Below are positions 47,490-59,339 of a DNA stretch of 64,000 nt, in pieces; the stretch's first letter is position 1, and the number at the start of each line of letters is the position of its first letter. The notes beneath the pieces are model-generated. The model was not told the origin of the DNA and did no database searches. It was given only the letters and a program-made list of their open reading frames with translations. The stretch comes from Epiperipatus broadwayi (taxonomy: Eukaryota; Onychophora; Udeonychophora; Euonychophora; Peripatidae): contig JAQFVV010000318.1 of NCBI GenBank assembly GCA_028023455.1, positions 312,001 to 376,000 on the forward strand. The letters are read 5' to 3'. The position numbers were made by a program, and so were the translations under genes.

Positions 47490-48800
47490 AAGTAAACAGA
47501 CAAATTTTTGTAGATATTTTTCTACATTTTCTGGAATAAAAATAAAAGGTTAAATAATTTTGAATTTAACATAGAGTTTTATTATGAAATAAATATATTT
47601 TTTAAAAAAAAGATCTAAATAAATAATAATATTTTGAATTTTGAAATTTAAAAACAAACAAGGTTTATTTTTGAAATATTTTAATTAAAACTTGTATAAA
47701 AGTATCTATTTTTTAATTAGTGCTTGCATGCATTTTTATTATCTATTTTTAAAAATCTTTAATAAGATTTCCAAAGTATCTTTTAATGAAAAGTGATTTG
47801 AAGACAGTAAAAACATGTAGATCACACTTTTGATAAAATTTCACATGAGTGATTTGAAATGATTAAAATTCTTTTTACTCAAGATAAAAAAAAGTAGTTT
47901 TAAATTAAAAACAATATGTTGTTATCACCCTAGCAATCCAAGACTATAAAAGATTTGGATGGAAAGATCAGTTCATCCTGTATAGCATTTATTGAAAAGT
48001 TCAATCTGGTTTTAGTATTATGAAAAGCAGTGGCCAAATAGGCCAGCTGCAAAGTTTGACCTTAAAATTTTTGAGAATCAGTGGGCTGTAAGAATAGTTT
48101 GTTTTAATAACAGTAAATAACTGGCCAGAAAGATTTGGTGAGCAGAGATCATTTCCAAAACTATACAGATAGCTCTTATGAAGATGTAGCTGAAGGCAAC
48201 ACAGAAAGAGAGGCAGCTGCTACTGATTCACTATATTAAAGTTTGAAACTTAGAAAAAAGATCCATTTCTCTGTCTTTAAAGTCTTAAATGTGAACAAAA
48301 TAGTTTGCTGGCTTGAAGTTCATCAAATCCTAGATACAAGGGAACTGATTGAATGCCAATTTTAACTGAATTATATCTTCCTGATTGTGACAATCCTGGA
48401 CTATACCTGTCTCACCAAGAGTAATTCACAAAGAAAAACAGAGGTATATATATACAATGGCAAGTAGCATTATATATAATGAGAATGAAATTTTAAATAA
48501 TTTCTTTGGTAAAAATGGCATTTAAAAATCTATATATTTTAAAAGGTAACAAGTAAATAATTTTACTTGAATTTAATTAAAATCTAAAAATAATGATTGA
48601 TTCATGGACAATTTATTTTGAAAAAAGAAAAAGAGGACTGCAAAAATCTTTTTTAGATTAATGTAAAGATATAATTAATTAATTGAGAGTAACATGTCAT
48701 AAAAAAAACTTTTGAATCACCTGTCAAAAAAAATTGACTACTTTTTTTAAAAGGAAGGTAAAAAAATTTTTTTTGACTGAAAAAAGAGACTAATTAATAT
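47490..48800. other. AT-rich non-coding stretch
   Basis: Nothing supported; 47930-48420 is slightly less AT-rich, but no frame is open. Confidence 0.45.
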
Positions 48801-48807
48801 TAATTAG

Positions 48808-49200
48808 TCACATGATCACTGTTTCTTATGCTTGCTCATAACTGTTATTAAACAAACCTCTCCATACAGTAGTGCCACTGAATGCAAGCCAGAGTAATCA
48901 ATGGATGTCAGAAGGCTTGCATATAAAATCCCTATCTAGTACTAGTCATCCAATATCCCTAGACATAGTTTTGTAGTTAAGTAGACATAAGATGCTGGAG
49001 AATTGCATTAGATCCTAAGATCTAGGTGCAGTGCTCTCAGATCCAAGGCTCCTCACTGATGAAGGGCATAAGCCAGAAACAAATCTGGGGATATTGGATG
49101 AGTAGGCACTAGATAGGGATTTTATGCACAAGTCTTCTGATGATCCATTGATTACTCTGGTTTGTACTGAGTGGCACTACTGTATGGAGAGTTTTTCCTG
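48808..49200. mobile_element. Fold-back (long inverted repeat) element, most complete copy
   Basis: Left arm 48858-48965 and right arm 49070-49191 are reverse complements with scattered mismatches: CTCTCCATACAGTAGTGCCACT, CCAGAGTAATCAATGGAT, and AAAATCCCTATCTAGT on the left reappear inverted as ACTAGATAGGGATTTT, ATCCATTGATTACTCTGG and AGTGGCACTACTGTATGGAGAG on the right. The about 100-bp unpaired centre includes GATCCAAGGCTCCTCACTGA, shared with the 12.4-kb fragment. A left extension CACATGATCACTGTTTCTTA (48810 on) is shared with 14.29 kb. No coding capacity. TSD not identified. Superfamily unknown. Confidence 0.85.
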
Positions 49201-50318
49201 TTAAATATTAATTCATATCATCTATATGTTCATAGATGTACATGTATGTGTGAATTTTTAATAATTTTATTACTTTGATAAATTCAAACATGTTTACTTT
49301 ATATTAAGCCACATGTTTGTGTGCTGATTGGATTTTAAAAAAACCTATATGGAACATATATGTAAGTCATAAGATGCATTGTTAATTTATCTTTTATTGT
49401 ATTGATTTTATTTTGATTGCATTTTAATTGATCATTCATGATGATGAATGGTTAATTCTTTTGAGTATTTCTTATACTTATTTTTATTTATTAATGATGC
49501 TGGTTGAAGTTATAATTATATTTTAATTGCTCTGAGGAGTTAGCTGGTTGATCTCTGAGAGATCTTTTGATCTCATGCTCTCTTGAATATAAAATTGCAT
49601 AATATATATTTTGAATTATTAAACATTACTTTAATAATTAATTTGATATTTCACTTTATTATTTTACTTGGGGTTGATGATGAGTTTCCATCACCCAAGA
49701 TCAAATCCCTCATTTACTCCTATCCCATTACAATATATATATATATCATTATGAATGTTAGTGCATTTGCTTCTTTTTTTTCATATATATATATAGTTTC
49801 TTTTTTAATTAAAAAAAGTGCCAATCTTAAGCAATTGAATTAAATATTAATTAAGATAACATTAATATCTTAATATAATTTAGAACAAAAATAAACAGAA
49901 AAACAAAGAAAAAGTATTAAAAAATAATTTTGCAATTCTGACATTTTAAAAATTGAATTAAACATGGATAATTTTTGTCTGTGAACACATTAATTTATTA
50001 AAATTTGGTTATTTTTAGTTACACTTCATCATTTTCTTGTCAGAGATGGTTTTTCATTAATTGCAATTTTAAATTATTTAATTACTTTCTTTGTTTTAAC
50101 ATTTTTTTTATACACATAAATGATAATAATTGAAAACAAAAAAAAAAAGAATTTAAAGTCTACTAAAACTGGAGTAATTATTTCATCATCTATCTCTTTA
50201 CCTATCTTATGAAATCAAATACTTCTTTTACTTACAATTATTTATTTATATTATTTACTTCAATTTTTCAAGCTGTTCAATATTCTTATTATGGATTAAT
50301 CAATTAAACTAGTTTAAA
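49201..50318. other. AT-rich non-coding stretch
   Basis: Nothing supported. The 86-codon + strand ORF at 49583-49843 is hydrophobic because of T-rich codons and includes (TA)n; it is rejected as a gene. Confidence 0.5.
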
Positions 50319-50450
50319 TATAGATATAATAGTCAGGCATTGGTGGTCAAGAGGTCAGTGACAGCTGCTTTACAAGCAGTTGTCCTGGGTTAGTGGGTTT
50401 GCTTTTCTGCTGATGCTATGACACATAAGAAAAAATATATAGATATAATA
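50319..50450 (+). mobile_element. tRNA-derived SINE with 13-bp TSD (copy 4)
   Basis: Bounded by TATAGATATAATA at 50319-50331 and 50438-50450. The head, 50337-50417, is 81 nt: acceptor-like GCATTGG, A-box region GTGGTCAAGAGGT, an anticodon-arm-like AGCTGC/TTTACAA/GCAGTT hairpin (anticodon position TAC), a 14-nt variable region and a decayed B box GGGTTTGCTTTTC, ending GATGCTATGACACATAAG and A6. Same family as copies 1 and 2. Confidence 0.88.
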
Positions 50451-50859
50451 AACACCTCCATACTTCCCCATTCTTTTTAAATTCATATAAATAAAGATAT
50501 AATAAAAGACATATTTAACTTCTTATTTAATTAGTCAATATCTATTTACAGGTTTAACTAATATAGTTTAATTTATTATTATTATTTCTTTGTATAGCTA
50601 ACATGCTACTTTATTCTCTGAATTCTTCTTATAATTTTTGGCTTTTATATTTATTTCATTTTCTCTTTATGATAGAATTATTAAATAAACATCAAGATTT
50701 GATTGATATAGTTTAGAGTATTTTATTTTGTAATTATTTTATATTTCAATCTTTTTTATTACTGATTTCTCTAATAACTTATTTTGAAAGTAGTCATTTT
50801 ATTTTTTTTAATTATTTTCTTATTGTAGATATTTAATTATATTTATTGTTTAAATTTGC

Positions 50860-50995
50860 CCTGTCTGTGTTTCTGTCAGTATATCCACATTTTTGAATTA
50901 ACAATTAAAAAAAATTGTTCTCATTTAGAACTTGAACTCACATCCTTATATTTCCCAAGCAAACTCCTTAGCAAACTGAACAAATAGAAATATTA
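50860..50995 (-). repeat. tRNA-like sequence, possible second SINE type
   Basis: On the - strand: A-box-like TTTGCTAAGGAG (50964-50975), an anticodon-arm-like GCTTGGGAAA, and B-box-like GAGTTCAAGTTC (50928-50939), followed by AATGAGAACAATTTTTTTTA and about 60 bp of non-tRNA sequence. Spacing fits a tRNA-derived head with a body, but stems are poor and no TSD was found. The tail differs from the four SINEs above. Confidence 0.45.
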
Positions 50996-50999
50996 CATT

Positions 51000-53285
51000 T
51001 GCAGAATAAAATTTTGTTAATATTGATTTAACTCATACTTAATTATATATATTGTGCCAGTCACTTCTTCACTTCTTTTGATCACCAAGATCACCACTAG
51101 GTCACTTACTACCTAGAAAATTTAATTTACAGTGATCAAGAATTAACAGTGACAATGATTGCCACCAATTAGATGCAGGGAGAGAAAGACCTCTTTAACC
51201 TTGTTCAGACAATTGAGAAAAAAACCCAGAGACAAACATTAGCCCAAGTAATTATAAACAATTTCATAGTTTATTAAATTTACAATAATAAATCCCAGGC
51301 AAACAAACTATGAAAGATTGTTATAGATTCCTCTAGCATATTTATCAAAGAATTTACATGAGTAATGAAACATTAAACACCCTGGAAGATAAGTTCATTG
51401 TCTCACCTAATATTTAAAAAGGGATTTATAATTTATTTCTGTGATTTATATAAACGAATTCCAGTTTCACTATTTTGAGATTTTAAAACACAGGAGATTT
51501 GTAGGAAATACAATGAAACAGTGCAGATGAGCTTTCCTTAGCCTGGAAAAGAAACATTGGGACGAAGAATGTCATATGTCTGTAGAACAGCCCATGAAAA
51601 CCATGTTCAGGATTATCAAGGTTGATTCCAATACAAGAAATAAAAATAGAACAAGAAAAGATTACAATTTTGTGTAATCTTAAATAGAAGAAAGCAAAAT
51701 CTCAGATTTAGGTAAAATAGAACAATATACTCGATAAACCACCAGCCAAAATATTGATAGTCTGCAAGAGATGCAAACCAAGATTGATTAGAATAATTAT
51801 AACAAAAGAATAAAGGACAGGTCAGTTAAAAAAAATTACAAACACCTGCCAAAGCATTTATCAAGGGTTAGTAATATAAATAAAAAAATAAGCATTTAAA
51901 ATAGAAACTTGCAATACACTTCTGAATTAATACATAATAAAAAATAATATAGAGTCTTAAAACTAAAAGTCCACTGCACACAATAATAAGAAAATACATA
52001 TGACAATCAATAACATTAAAGGAATATTCAACTTATAATAAAGACCCATTCTTTTACAATTAAGCAGAGGCTTTAACAATGATATAAGTATGAGATTTAA
52101 TCATGGTTAGAATATGAAAATCTTTTGTCTCGAGGCCTAATGTAAAATCTGTCAGATTTCCTCTAGTGGGATATGCAAAGTTCTTTTCAATTTGAGTCCA
52201 TCATGAAGGCTTTGGATCTATATCTCTTTGGTAGGGAATGTGGAGGCTTGATTTGGATCAGTTTTTGTTTATGCTTTTAAGACATGATCCTAAAAAACAA
52301 TTCAGAGTCCAGGGCTCATCTTTGAGTTTATTTAGCCCTGCATGTTGTAGGTAAGATTCTTCATGGGATGTAGTTTTAGCATACTGCAGAGATGATTCTA
52401 TTTAGCAAATACTAGACAGTAATATGATCTCAGCAGCACTTATTATTAGCAGACAGCAAAAAGATATTAGCAATGGTCATATAAAGATGCGGACAGCAAT
52501 CTTTGAAATTTAAGGCAGCAAAGCAATTCAAATAAGTATCATAAGCAGCCTCCAAAAGCTGAAACTATACTCATAATGAGCAGAATAAAAATGATAGCCA
52601 AATAATAATCAGTACAAAATCCAGGGTTATTTACATGCACTCTTATCTGCTGAGTCATCATTAATTAAATGTTTTTTGACCAGAATAAATCTCAATCTCC
52701 CACTAAATTTTAATTAAAAATTAATTTTAAAAAATCTGTCCAAGGCTCTTATCTTATTCAAAATTAATTTTAAAAAAATAAATGCAAAAATAAGTAAGTT
52801 TTTTAACAACAGATTGCAATCACAATTAAAAGAAACAGGAATGCAAACAAAACTTTTTAAAAAATTATAATGCTTTCTTTTTTTTTTCTTAAAAGATTAA
52901 AACTTTTAAATTATAATATTTTTTACAAATAGATAAAAAAACAAGTTTCAAAAGGAAAACTATTTTAAATTAAAATTTATGGAAAATAAAATCACAGAAT
53001 TTAAAAATGCAAATGAGTATGTGTGCTGTAATGCGCACAATTTTTAAATAGCTTTCCCCCCAAAACTTTATAAAAATAAGTTAGTTTTAATTTTGTGATG
53101 GAATTTTTGAAGTGGATAAAGTATCCAGTTTAATGTGTGTATATATATCTGTTTGATGTTTATAGAATGTTTATAGAAAAATGACTGCAATGACATCATA
53201 TTAACAATATTGCACATGAACAAAGATGATTAAAAGAGACTGATGAATAAAATTCTTTTATTTAAATTGAAATTATATGTTCTAT
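51000..53285. other. Non-coding stretch
   Basis: Less AT-rich patches at 51040-51230 and 52120-52460 suggest old repeats, but no frame is open and no repeat partner in this window was found. Confidence 0.4.
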
Positions 53286-53288
53286 TTA

Positions 53289-53471
53289 TAACTAAAAAGT
53301 AAAAAAATATTTTTTTAAAAAGTAAAAAAATAATCTGATTAAAAACATATTGTATTGTTGCATAAAAGCATTTGAGGACCTTTTAATTTTTATGAACTCA
53401 AATGCTTTTATGAAATGACTCAACATATTTTTTAATCAGATTACTTTGTTATTTTTCTACTTTTTAGTTGG
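53289..53471. mobile_element. Hairpin MITE
   Basis: Long inverted repeat: TAACTAAAAAGTAAAAAAATA and AATCTGATTAAAAACATATT, ATAAAAGCATTTGAG on the left pair with CTCAAATGCTTTTAT, AACATATTTTTTAATCAGATT and TATTTTTCTACTTTTTAGTT on the right, separated by about 17 nt. Arms are about 85 nt with a small duplication in the left arm. No coding capacity. Confidence 0.82.
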
Positions 53472-53572
53472 CTGTTTACATAAAAGCATTTTTTAAAAAA
53501 AAAAATTAATATTATTGAAATGCCTATTGGAATTTTCTTTACATTTTTTTTCTATCTCTTTCTAGCTTTTTG

Positions 53573-53573
<1 letters not shown>

Positions 53574-53661
<88 letters not shown>
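53574..53661. repeat. (TA)n microsatellite
   Basis: About 43 TA units with a single AAT interruption near 53623. Marks the 5' border of the LINE relic that follows. Confidence 0.97.
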
Positions 53662-53663
<2 letters not shown>

Positions 53664-53679
53664 AAACTTTAGGTTTTCT

Positions 53680-55832
53680 ATTATTGTTATGGATAAGAGT
53701 ACTTCTTGCCAATTAACCATGTTTTCTGGTGAAAATTTTAACTATCTGGTTTGAAAATATTTTAAAACTGTGTCTTCTAAAATAAAACATTATGGTGGTA
53801 TAAAAAATTGTAGATCAGAAACTAATCTAAACATGAATTTAAATGATGGATCTAATACTGATTCCTTATCTAATTTATTAGATAACAATTTTATTTTGGA
53901 ATTACTTCAACAAATAATTAGAAAATTGATGTGCTATTTTACAAAATAATATTGATTCTTTATTTCAGTCATATACTAAATGTAGTTTAGAACTTGAATT
54001 AATTCAAAATAACATAAAAAATCAATTAGAGAATTTAATGCAAAACAAGTTTCTTTGTCGTTTAGTTTGCAATAAAACATTTTTTTATTTAAAGCTGCAA
54101 AGATCAGAAAATAATATTGAAATTGTTGGTATTGAATATGCTGAAAATGAAAATTTATTTAATATTGCAGAAAATATAATTAAAAAATTATAACTGTCAC
54201 ACTTTAATAAAAATAATATTAAATCTATATATAGTTTAACTATGAAGGTAGATTTAGGTCCTTAATTAAAATTATTTTTGTTCCTAAAATGATTAGATTT
54301 ATTTGTGTTATGTCTATCTTATATTTTTTATAATGCTACATCTGATAAATACATATATTTAAATGAAAATTTTATGACTAAACTAAGAAATTATTTTGGA
54401 AAACATGTAGAGTTCCTGAAGAAAATAACTTAATTTGTTTGGATTAAAAATAACAAAATTTGATTGAAGGAAGATATAGAAGATAGGGCTATTAGAATTA
54501 GCTCTGAATCTGATTTGTTTAATTTATGATATAAATTCTCTTTCAAAAAGTTTTTAACAATAGAAAATAAATTAGCTGCCAAAAATTTTAAGAGTTTTCA
54601 TATAAATATATGTAATTACATTCGAATATAGGCCTTTCAAGCCAATTGTGCAAATGCTTTGCGAGTGTTAAATAATAAATGAATACCCTCTGGCCAATAC
54701 AAGATATAGAATTTATACAGAAATAAAAAGAATTCCTCTTATTCCTACGACTCAAATATTTATATATGAGCAAATCTGAAGTACTGGCACAGAAGGTGTG
54801 ACAATAGAATGGTCACTTTAAATTACTACATACAATGTCTGAATGAATGACGCCAATGAAATTTTCTAGAATTTACTAAACGTCATTCCAACTGAAACTT
54901 AATCATATATATAAATATTTATAAATATATGTAGCAGTAGAAAATTATCTTGTTGAGTTGTTAGTCTTTTACATTCACTTGATTATTCATTTGATATAAT
55001 AATTTTGTCTGAATTCTGAATTAATGAATATGAAAAAGAACTATATATATATTAGAGGGATATACATTAATTATTGAATGTAGAACAAACAACTGACCAA
55101 ATGGAATTTTAGTTTATTATAAATCAGATTTTTGTGAGACTTTTATTGATGTACATTTCGATTTTTTTGAAGTGTATTGTTTGAAACTTTATTTTAGGTT
55201 CTAATAAATCAATACTTATTGCTTTGTATATATTATGCCAATATTCAGTTAATATTTTTAATGATAAACTTTATAATTTATTTGCTAGGTTAAATGATAA
55301 TTGGCGGTTTATAGATATTTTTCGGAAATTACTTTCACTGTTCAATGTTCTTTAAATAAGTTGTCAGTCTTTGAATTTATTCAATGTTTATTTTATTCCT
55401 ACATGTGTTACATCTTCATTTATTGACCATATCTTTGCAAGATATCCTGAAAATATTCCTTTGAACACATCATTTTGGAATGGTGTCTTATAGATCATAG
55501 AGAAATCATTATTAATTTTAAAAATATTTTAAGACTTTTATCACATGAATGTTTGCATTCTTTAATTATTGAATATGACTGGAATCTAATCTTTGAGCTG
55601 AGCATTATTGTTTTATAAAATATATAAAAAAAGAGTTACAAAGAAATGATTTGGATTATAAATGAATTAATATCAAAAATTAACAGAAAGAACAAATTGT
55701 ACAAGATTTTGAAAATTTTTTTCTTCTAATGAAGAATTTAAAAGTCAACTAAAAGTCCTTGATAAATAAAGATATAATTAAAGTCAAAATGTTTTTCTAT
55801 TCTACTCAAATTAATTCTTTAAAATCAACTAA
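53680..55832 (+). pseudogene. LINE relic: ORF1 and endonuclease
   Basis: ORF1-like coding across frames: ENNIEIVGIEYAENENLFNI (about 54110-54170), followed by IYLNENFMTKLRNYFGK (about 54350-54400) and DIEDRAIRISSESDLFNL (about 54475-54528), the pattern of the RNA-binding ORF1 proteins of non-LTR elements. From 55060, endonuclease pieces: DVHFDFFEVYCLKLYFRS (about 55150-55200), CVTSSFIDHIFARYPENIPL (about 55400-55465), and LIDHREIIINFKN (about 55490-55525), where DHRE corresponds to the SDHxx catalytic Asp-His. Many stops. The element continues beyond the MITE that interrupts it at 55833. Confidence 0.75.
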
Positions 55833-56576
55833 TTAACCTTTTAACCGCTAATTATATTATTGGTTGTATGAGGTAAAAATCAAATCTTTTAATTGGCCAA
55901 CTCACAAACTGAAGACAAAGCCTATTGTTAAAACATATTCACCTATAATATTAAATTCAACTCAGATACGTTTATAAAAAGAATATTACTAATTTTTCAG
56001 GTTATGAAGAGAACGAAAGTTCTTTCAAAAATAAATTGCTATTTATTTATTCTAAAATATTCAATTTCGGCAACATAAAAGCTATAATATAAACAAAAAG
56101 GTCGACTTTTACGTTATAGAAAAGTAAATATTTCTTTTAAATATTTCTTTAATATTTTTACTAAAATCTTCAATATTTTTCGAAAATAATTTTGTTTTTT
56201 TAGTATATTTTTTAAAAAACTAGTTTAATTTCTGAAATTATATTTTTTTAATACTTAAAATTGCATTCGAAATGAAAATCTCAGCGTTTTTCTTTATTTT
56301 CTTTGATCAGGCAGTTTCTTTGTTCTTTCCAGCCAATCAGAATGTCTTTTTCGGCTGAGAGCTCACTAACAACCAATTACAACCGATGTTCTTTCTTTGT
56401 TTAGGTTTAAATGCGTTTTTTTTTATTTTTTACTTGTAAAATAATTCGGAAGAGGGCACCATCTTACAGAACTTTTAAAAACCTATTCAAAACCTATCAA
56501 ACGAATTTTTTAGCATAAGAACTGGCAGAGTTAGAGTGACATCAGATGTCTACGAGAAGCTTCGTAAGAGGCGGGA
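55833..56576 (+). mobile_element. TTAA-type MITE, sister of the young copy at 25.6 kb
   Basis: Starts at TTAA (55833-55836) then CCTTTTAACCGCTAATT, ends ...CTTCGTAAGAGGCGGGAA about 56576. The reverse complement is nearly identical to 25606-26349. The last few bases that should read AAAGGGTTAA are replaced by GCAACTTTT, so the right terminus is slightly damaged. It interrupts the LINE relic: LINE-like translation ends at STQINSLKSTN before it and resumes QLLDYY...after it. No ORF. Confidence 0.88.
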
Positions 56577-57375
56577 AGCAACTTTTGGACTATTACTAAA
56601 AAATATATTTTTAAAAAAAGATTTTCACAATTTTCTAGAAGATTAATGAAGTATCTATTAATGTTCAAATAATTCAAAATTAAAGGCTAATTATTTCAAT
56701 CATCATTTTGAATTATTAATGATTAATCTTACAAATAATTATAGCATGATGTTTTAAATATGAGAAATCTATTATTTAATATATATTAAGGCTATAACCT
56801 TAAGACTGTGTGCCTAAAATGTGATAGTAGGGGCCTCTACAAATCTAAACACAAGATTAATGACTTTAAAAGACAAGAGTGACCATTCTTATCTTCAACC
56901 TAATTTCTAAATATATAGATAAATTTAAAGCATTTTGATTTGAGAGCATGAAGCTATTAACTACTTCACTGATTAAGTCCACAATATAGAAACTAGCACA
57001 TGCGAAATCTTTCGATTTACAACGAGTCAGTATGAAGGTCCCTACTGTCGCATTTTAAGCACATAGTCTTAAGGTTATAGCCTTAATATATATTACTTAT
57101 GTAATGAATATGCACTTTATAAATTAATAGTTACAGAAATCTATTATGATGAATTCTTTTATTTTATAGAGATTGAAGAATCTGAAATTTTAGATTCTTT
57201 TTATAAAATAAGACATAAGAAATGTATTGGTTTGCATCTATTTCTATAAAAATATTAATTGATAATATTTTCATTCTATTAACAATATTATCTTTTTTAT
57301 TTAATTTTTCTGTATAATTTTTTGAATACGCATTATGGCTGCTTTGCAAGCGAAGAGGTTAGTGAAACTCTTTTT
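56577..57375 (+). pseudogene. LINE relic continued: start of reverse transcriptase
   Basis: After the MITE, fragments FNHHFELLMINLTNNY-like (about 56690-56745) fit the linker of a LINE ORF2. After the second MITE, EIEESEILDSFYKIRHKKCI (about 57168-57230) resembles the ...EEILxxIxxLKNxKSxGxDxI block that opens LINE reverse transcriptases, and LLTILSFLFNFSV (about 57278-57316) the following ...ILTxLFNxSL block. Similarity is weak but in the right order and strand. The relic fades at about 57.37 kb. Confidence 0.5.
56781..57092. mobile_element. 310-bp MITE with ~55-bp palindromic TIRs
   Basis: Left ATATATTAAGGCTATAACCT, TAAGACTGTGTGCCTAAAAT, GTGATAGTAGGG (56781-56832) is the near-perfect inverse of the right end (57039-57092). 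Within each TIR, TTAAGGCTATAACCTTAA is itself an almost perfect palindrome. TA-rich flanks are compatible with TA target sites (Tc1/mariner-like), but cannot prove them. No coding capacity. Confidence 0.88.
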
Positions 57376-59035
57376 TTTTTTTTCTAAAATGTCTTCAAAT
57401 TCTGATTGCTTATATATTTATATAATGAAAAGGATTTATATTTACATAATAGCAATTATTTATTATAGCATAATTAGATTTGTGTTATTTTAAAATTACT
57501 CAATCATTGATAAATTAATAAATAAATAAAAAAGAAAGTGAAATGACTGGCTGATCACATGGCAGCTTAATTAGTCAATGTTGATAAATTAAATTTTCTA
57601 ATTTTTTAACTAAGCAATCATTCATACTAACATTTAATCAGTAAATTATTTTTTATAAATACTTAATATTGTTTAATAAAGAAATTATATATAATATAAT
57701 ATTAAATAAAATGTTTATTGCATTTACTGTTTTAATTTTAAAAAAGTTCAATATGTAACTAATAAGTCATTTAGGAAAAAATCAAATCAAATATTGTCAA
57801 CAAATTAAATTGTCATCATTGCCAGTCATTCATAAATAAGTATATTCAATTAAAAATTACACTGAGAAAATTATTAGCACACTCAAGTCTACTCCTTTGC
57901 AGCAGTTTTTTTTTACTTTGGCATATTTTTCCAACTGATATCAGGAAAAAAAGTTGTCTCACACAAAATATACACAAATCTCAAGTAATTTCCAATAACT
58001 AATTATATAATTTTTCATCTATGAAATATATCAAATCAAGATTGACTTTTGGATATTCAACCAAGAATCTAGAACCCAAAAATTAGTTTATCAAAACAGT
58101 CTTTTTATGAGATTCCAAACAATTTTTTTTTTCACAGCTTCAATGATAAAGCTAGCTGGATTTGATCTTATCAGCAGGTTAAGAATAACCATGGTCATTG
58201 CTCTCATCTGCTTCACAAATGGAATTTGACAATCACTGACATACATAGATGTGATAAACACAAAGTATGATGATGTAGTTAATGCCTATTAAATTTTTGT
58301 AATGGAAAAATTGAAGAACTTTATGAAATCATTAGTGAATATATCTTGTTAATAGTTAAACTATCACATTCTAACATCTGGCACGTTTTATTTCATACCA
58401 TTCTTAAATTATTTGTCAGTGCTTCGATTCATATCAAATCATAAGATTATTTGCTTATCATATCTGGACTTTTTTTATAAATATGAGGCTAACTGGTTGC
58501 AAAAATAACTAACAGTATGCTAAGTTTTTTTTTTTTTGAAAACAAATTATATAACTAGACAAAAAGTACTATCACTAATTATTATTAATGGTAGTTTGCT
58601 ATTGCTTGTAGTCTTTTAATCACTTTATTTTAGCATCCCAATTGTAAAGTTCTATCATAAACTTTAAAGTATTTTTATACTTTAAGATGATTAAAAACAC
58701 ATTTTTATTTGATGATACAGGCTAATTTTTTCCCATGTTACTATATTAATAACCAAATTTTTTGTTTAGTATTTGCATGGAAACATTTTATATATATCTC
58801 TAGAAGTATTATTTTAAATCACAATGTATACACTATTAATATTTTTATTAGTCATTTAGTAGACTAGAGATTATCCATGTAATGAATAACATTTTTATAG
58901 TGTAATTTTCACTACACCTCTCTCAGATGCAATGTATGGAATGATTTTTATCAACTTTTAACATTTTATGAGGGGGGTGTAATCATAAATATATAATCAA
59001 AGATATGTGAAAAAGATATATGATCACCCAAAATT
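57376..59035. other. AT-rich non-coding stretch
   Basis: No supported feature; homopolymer-rich. Confidence 0.5.
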
Positions 59036-59129
59036 CATATCTAGTGCAGAGTTCGCACTGTGTCGAAGTTTGGAGCACAGTAAATTTGACCCATTAATTA
59101 TATTGTAGTAATTCTATACTAAATAATGA

Positions 59130-59225
59130 TAAGAATATGTTTAAGAGAATGGGATATGGACCAACTGATGAATGCTGGTTCAGCACAAAATATCTTGGGG
59201 ATCATACATCTTTTCACATTTCTTT
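59130..59225 (+). repeat. Dispersed ~300-bp repeat, partial copy C
   Basis: GGACCAACTGATGAATGCTG, GTTCAGCACAAAATATCTTG and GGGATCATACATCTTTT match the middle of the neighbouring copy (59455-59520: GGACCAACTGACAAGTGCTG, GTTTAGAATGAAATACATAT). The two lie in tandem about 300 bp apart. Confidence 0.65.
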
Positions 59226-59339
59226 GATGATATGCTTATAATTACATCCCTCTACAAGGTGTTAAAAGCAAATAGAAACTAGTTCTTAACATGCATGGAA
59301 ATGGTGTAATGAAATCCATCATCAGATTTTCAATGAAAT

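Noticed and set aside
49583-49843. 86-codon ORF resembling a membrane protein
   Set aside because: Hydrophobicity comes from AT-rich codons and embedded (TA)n.
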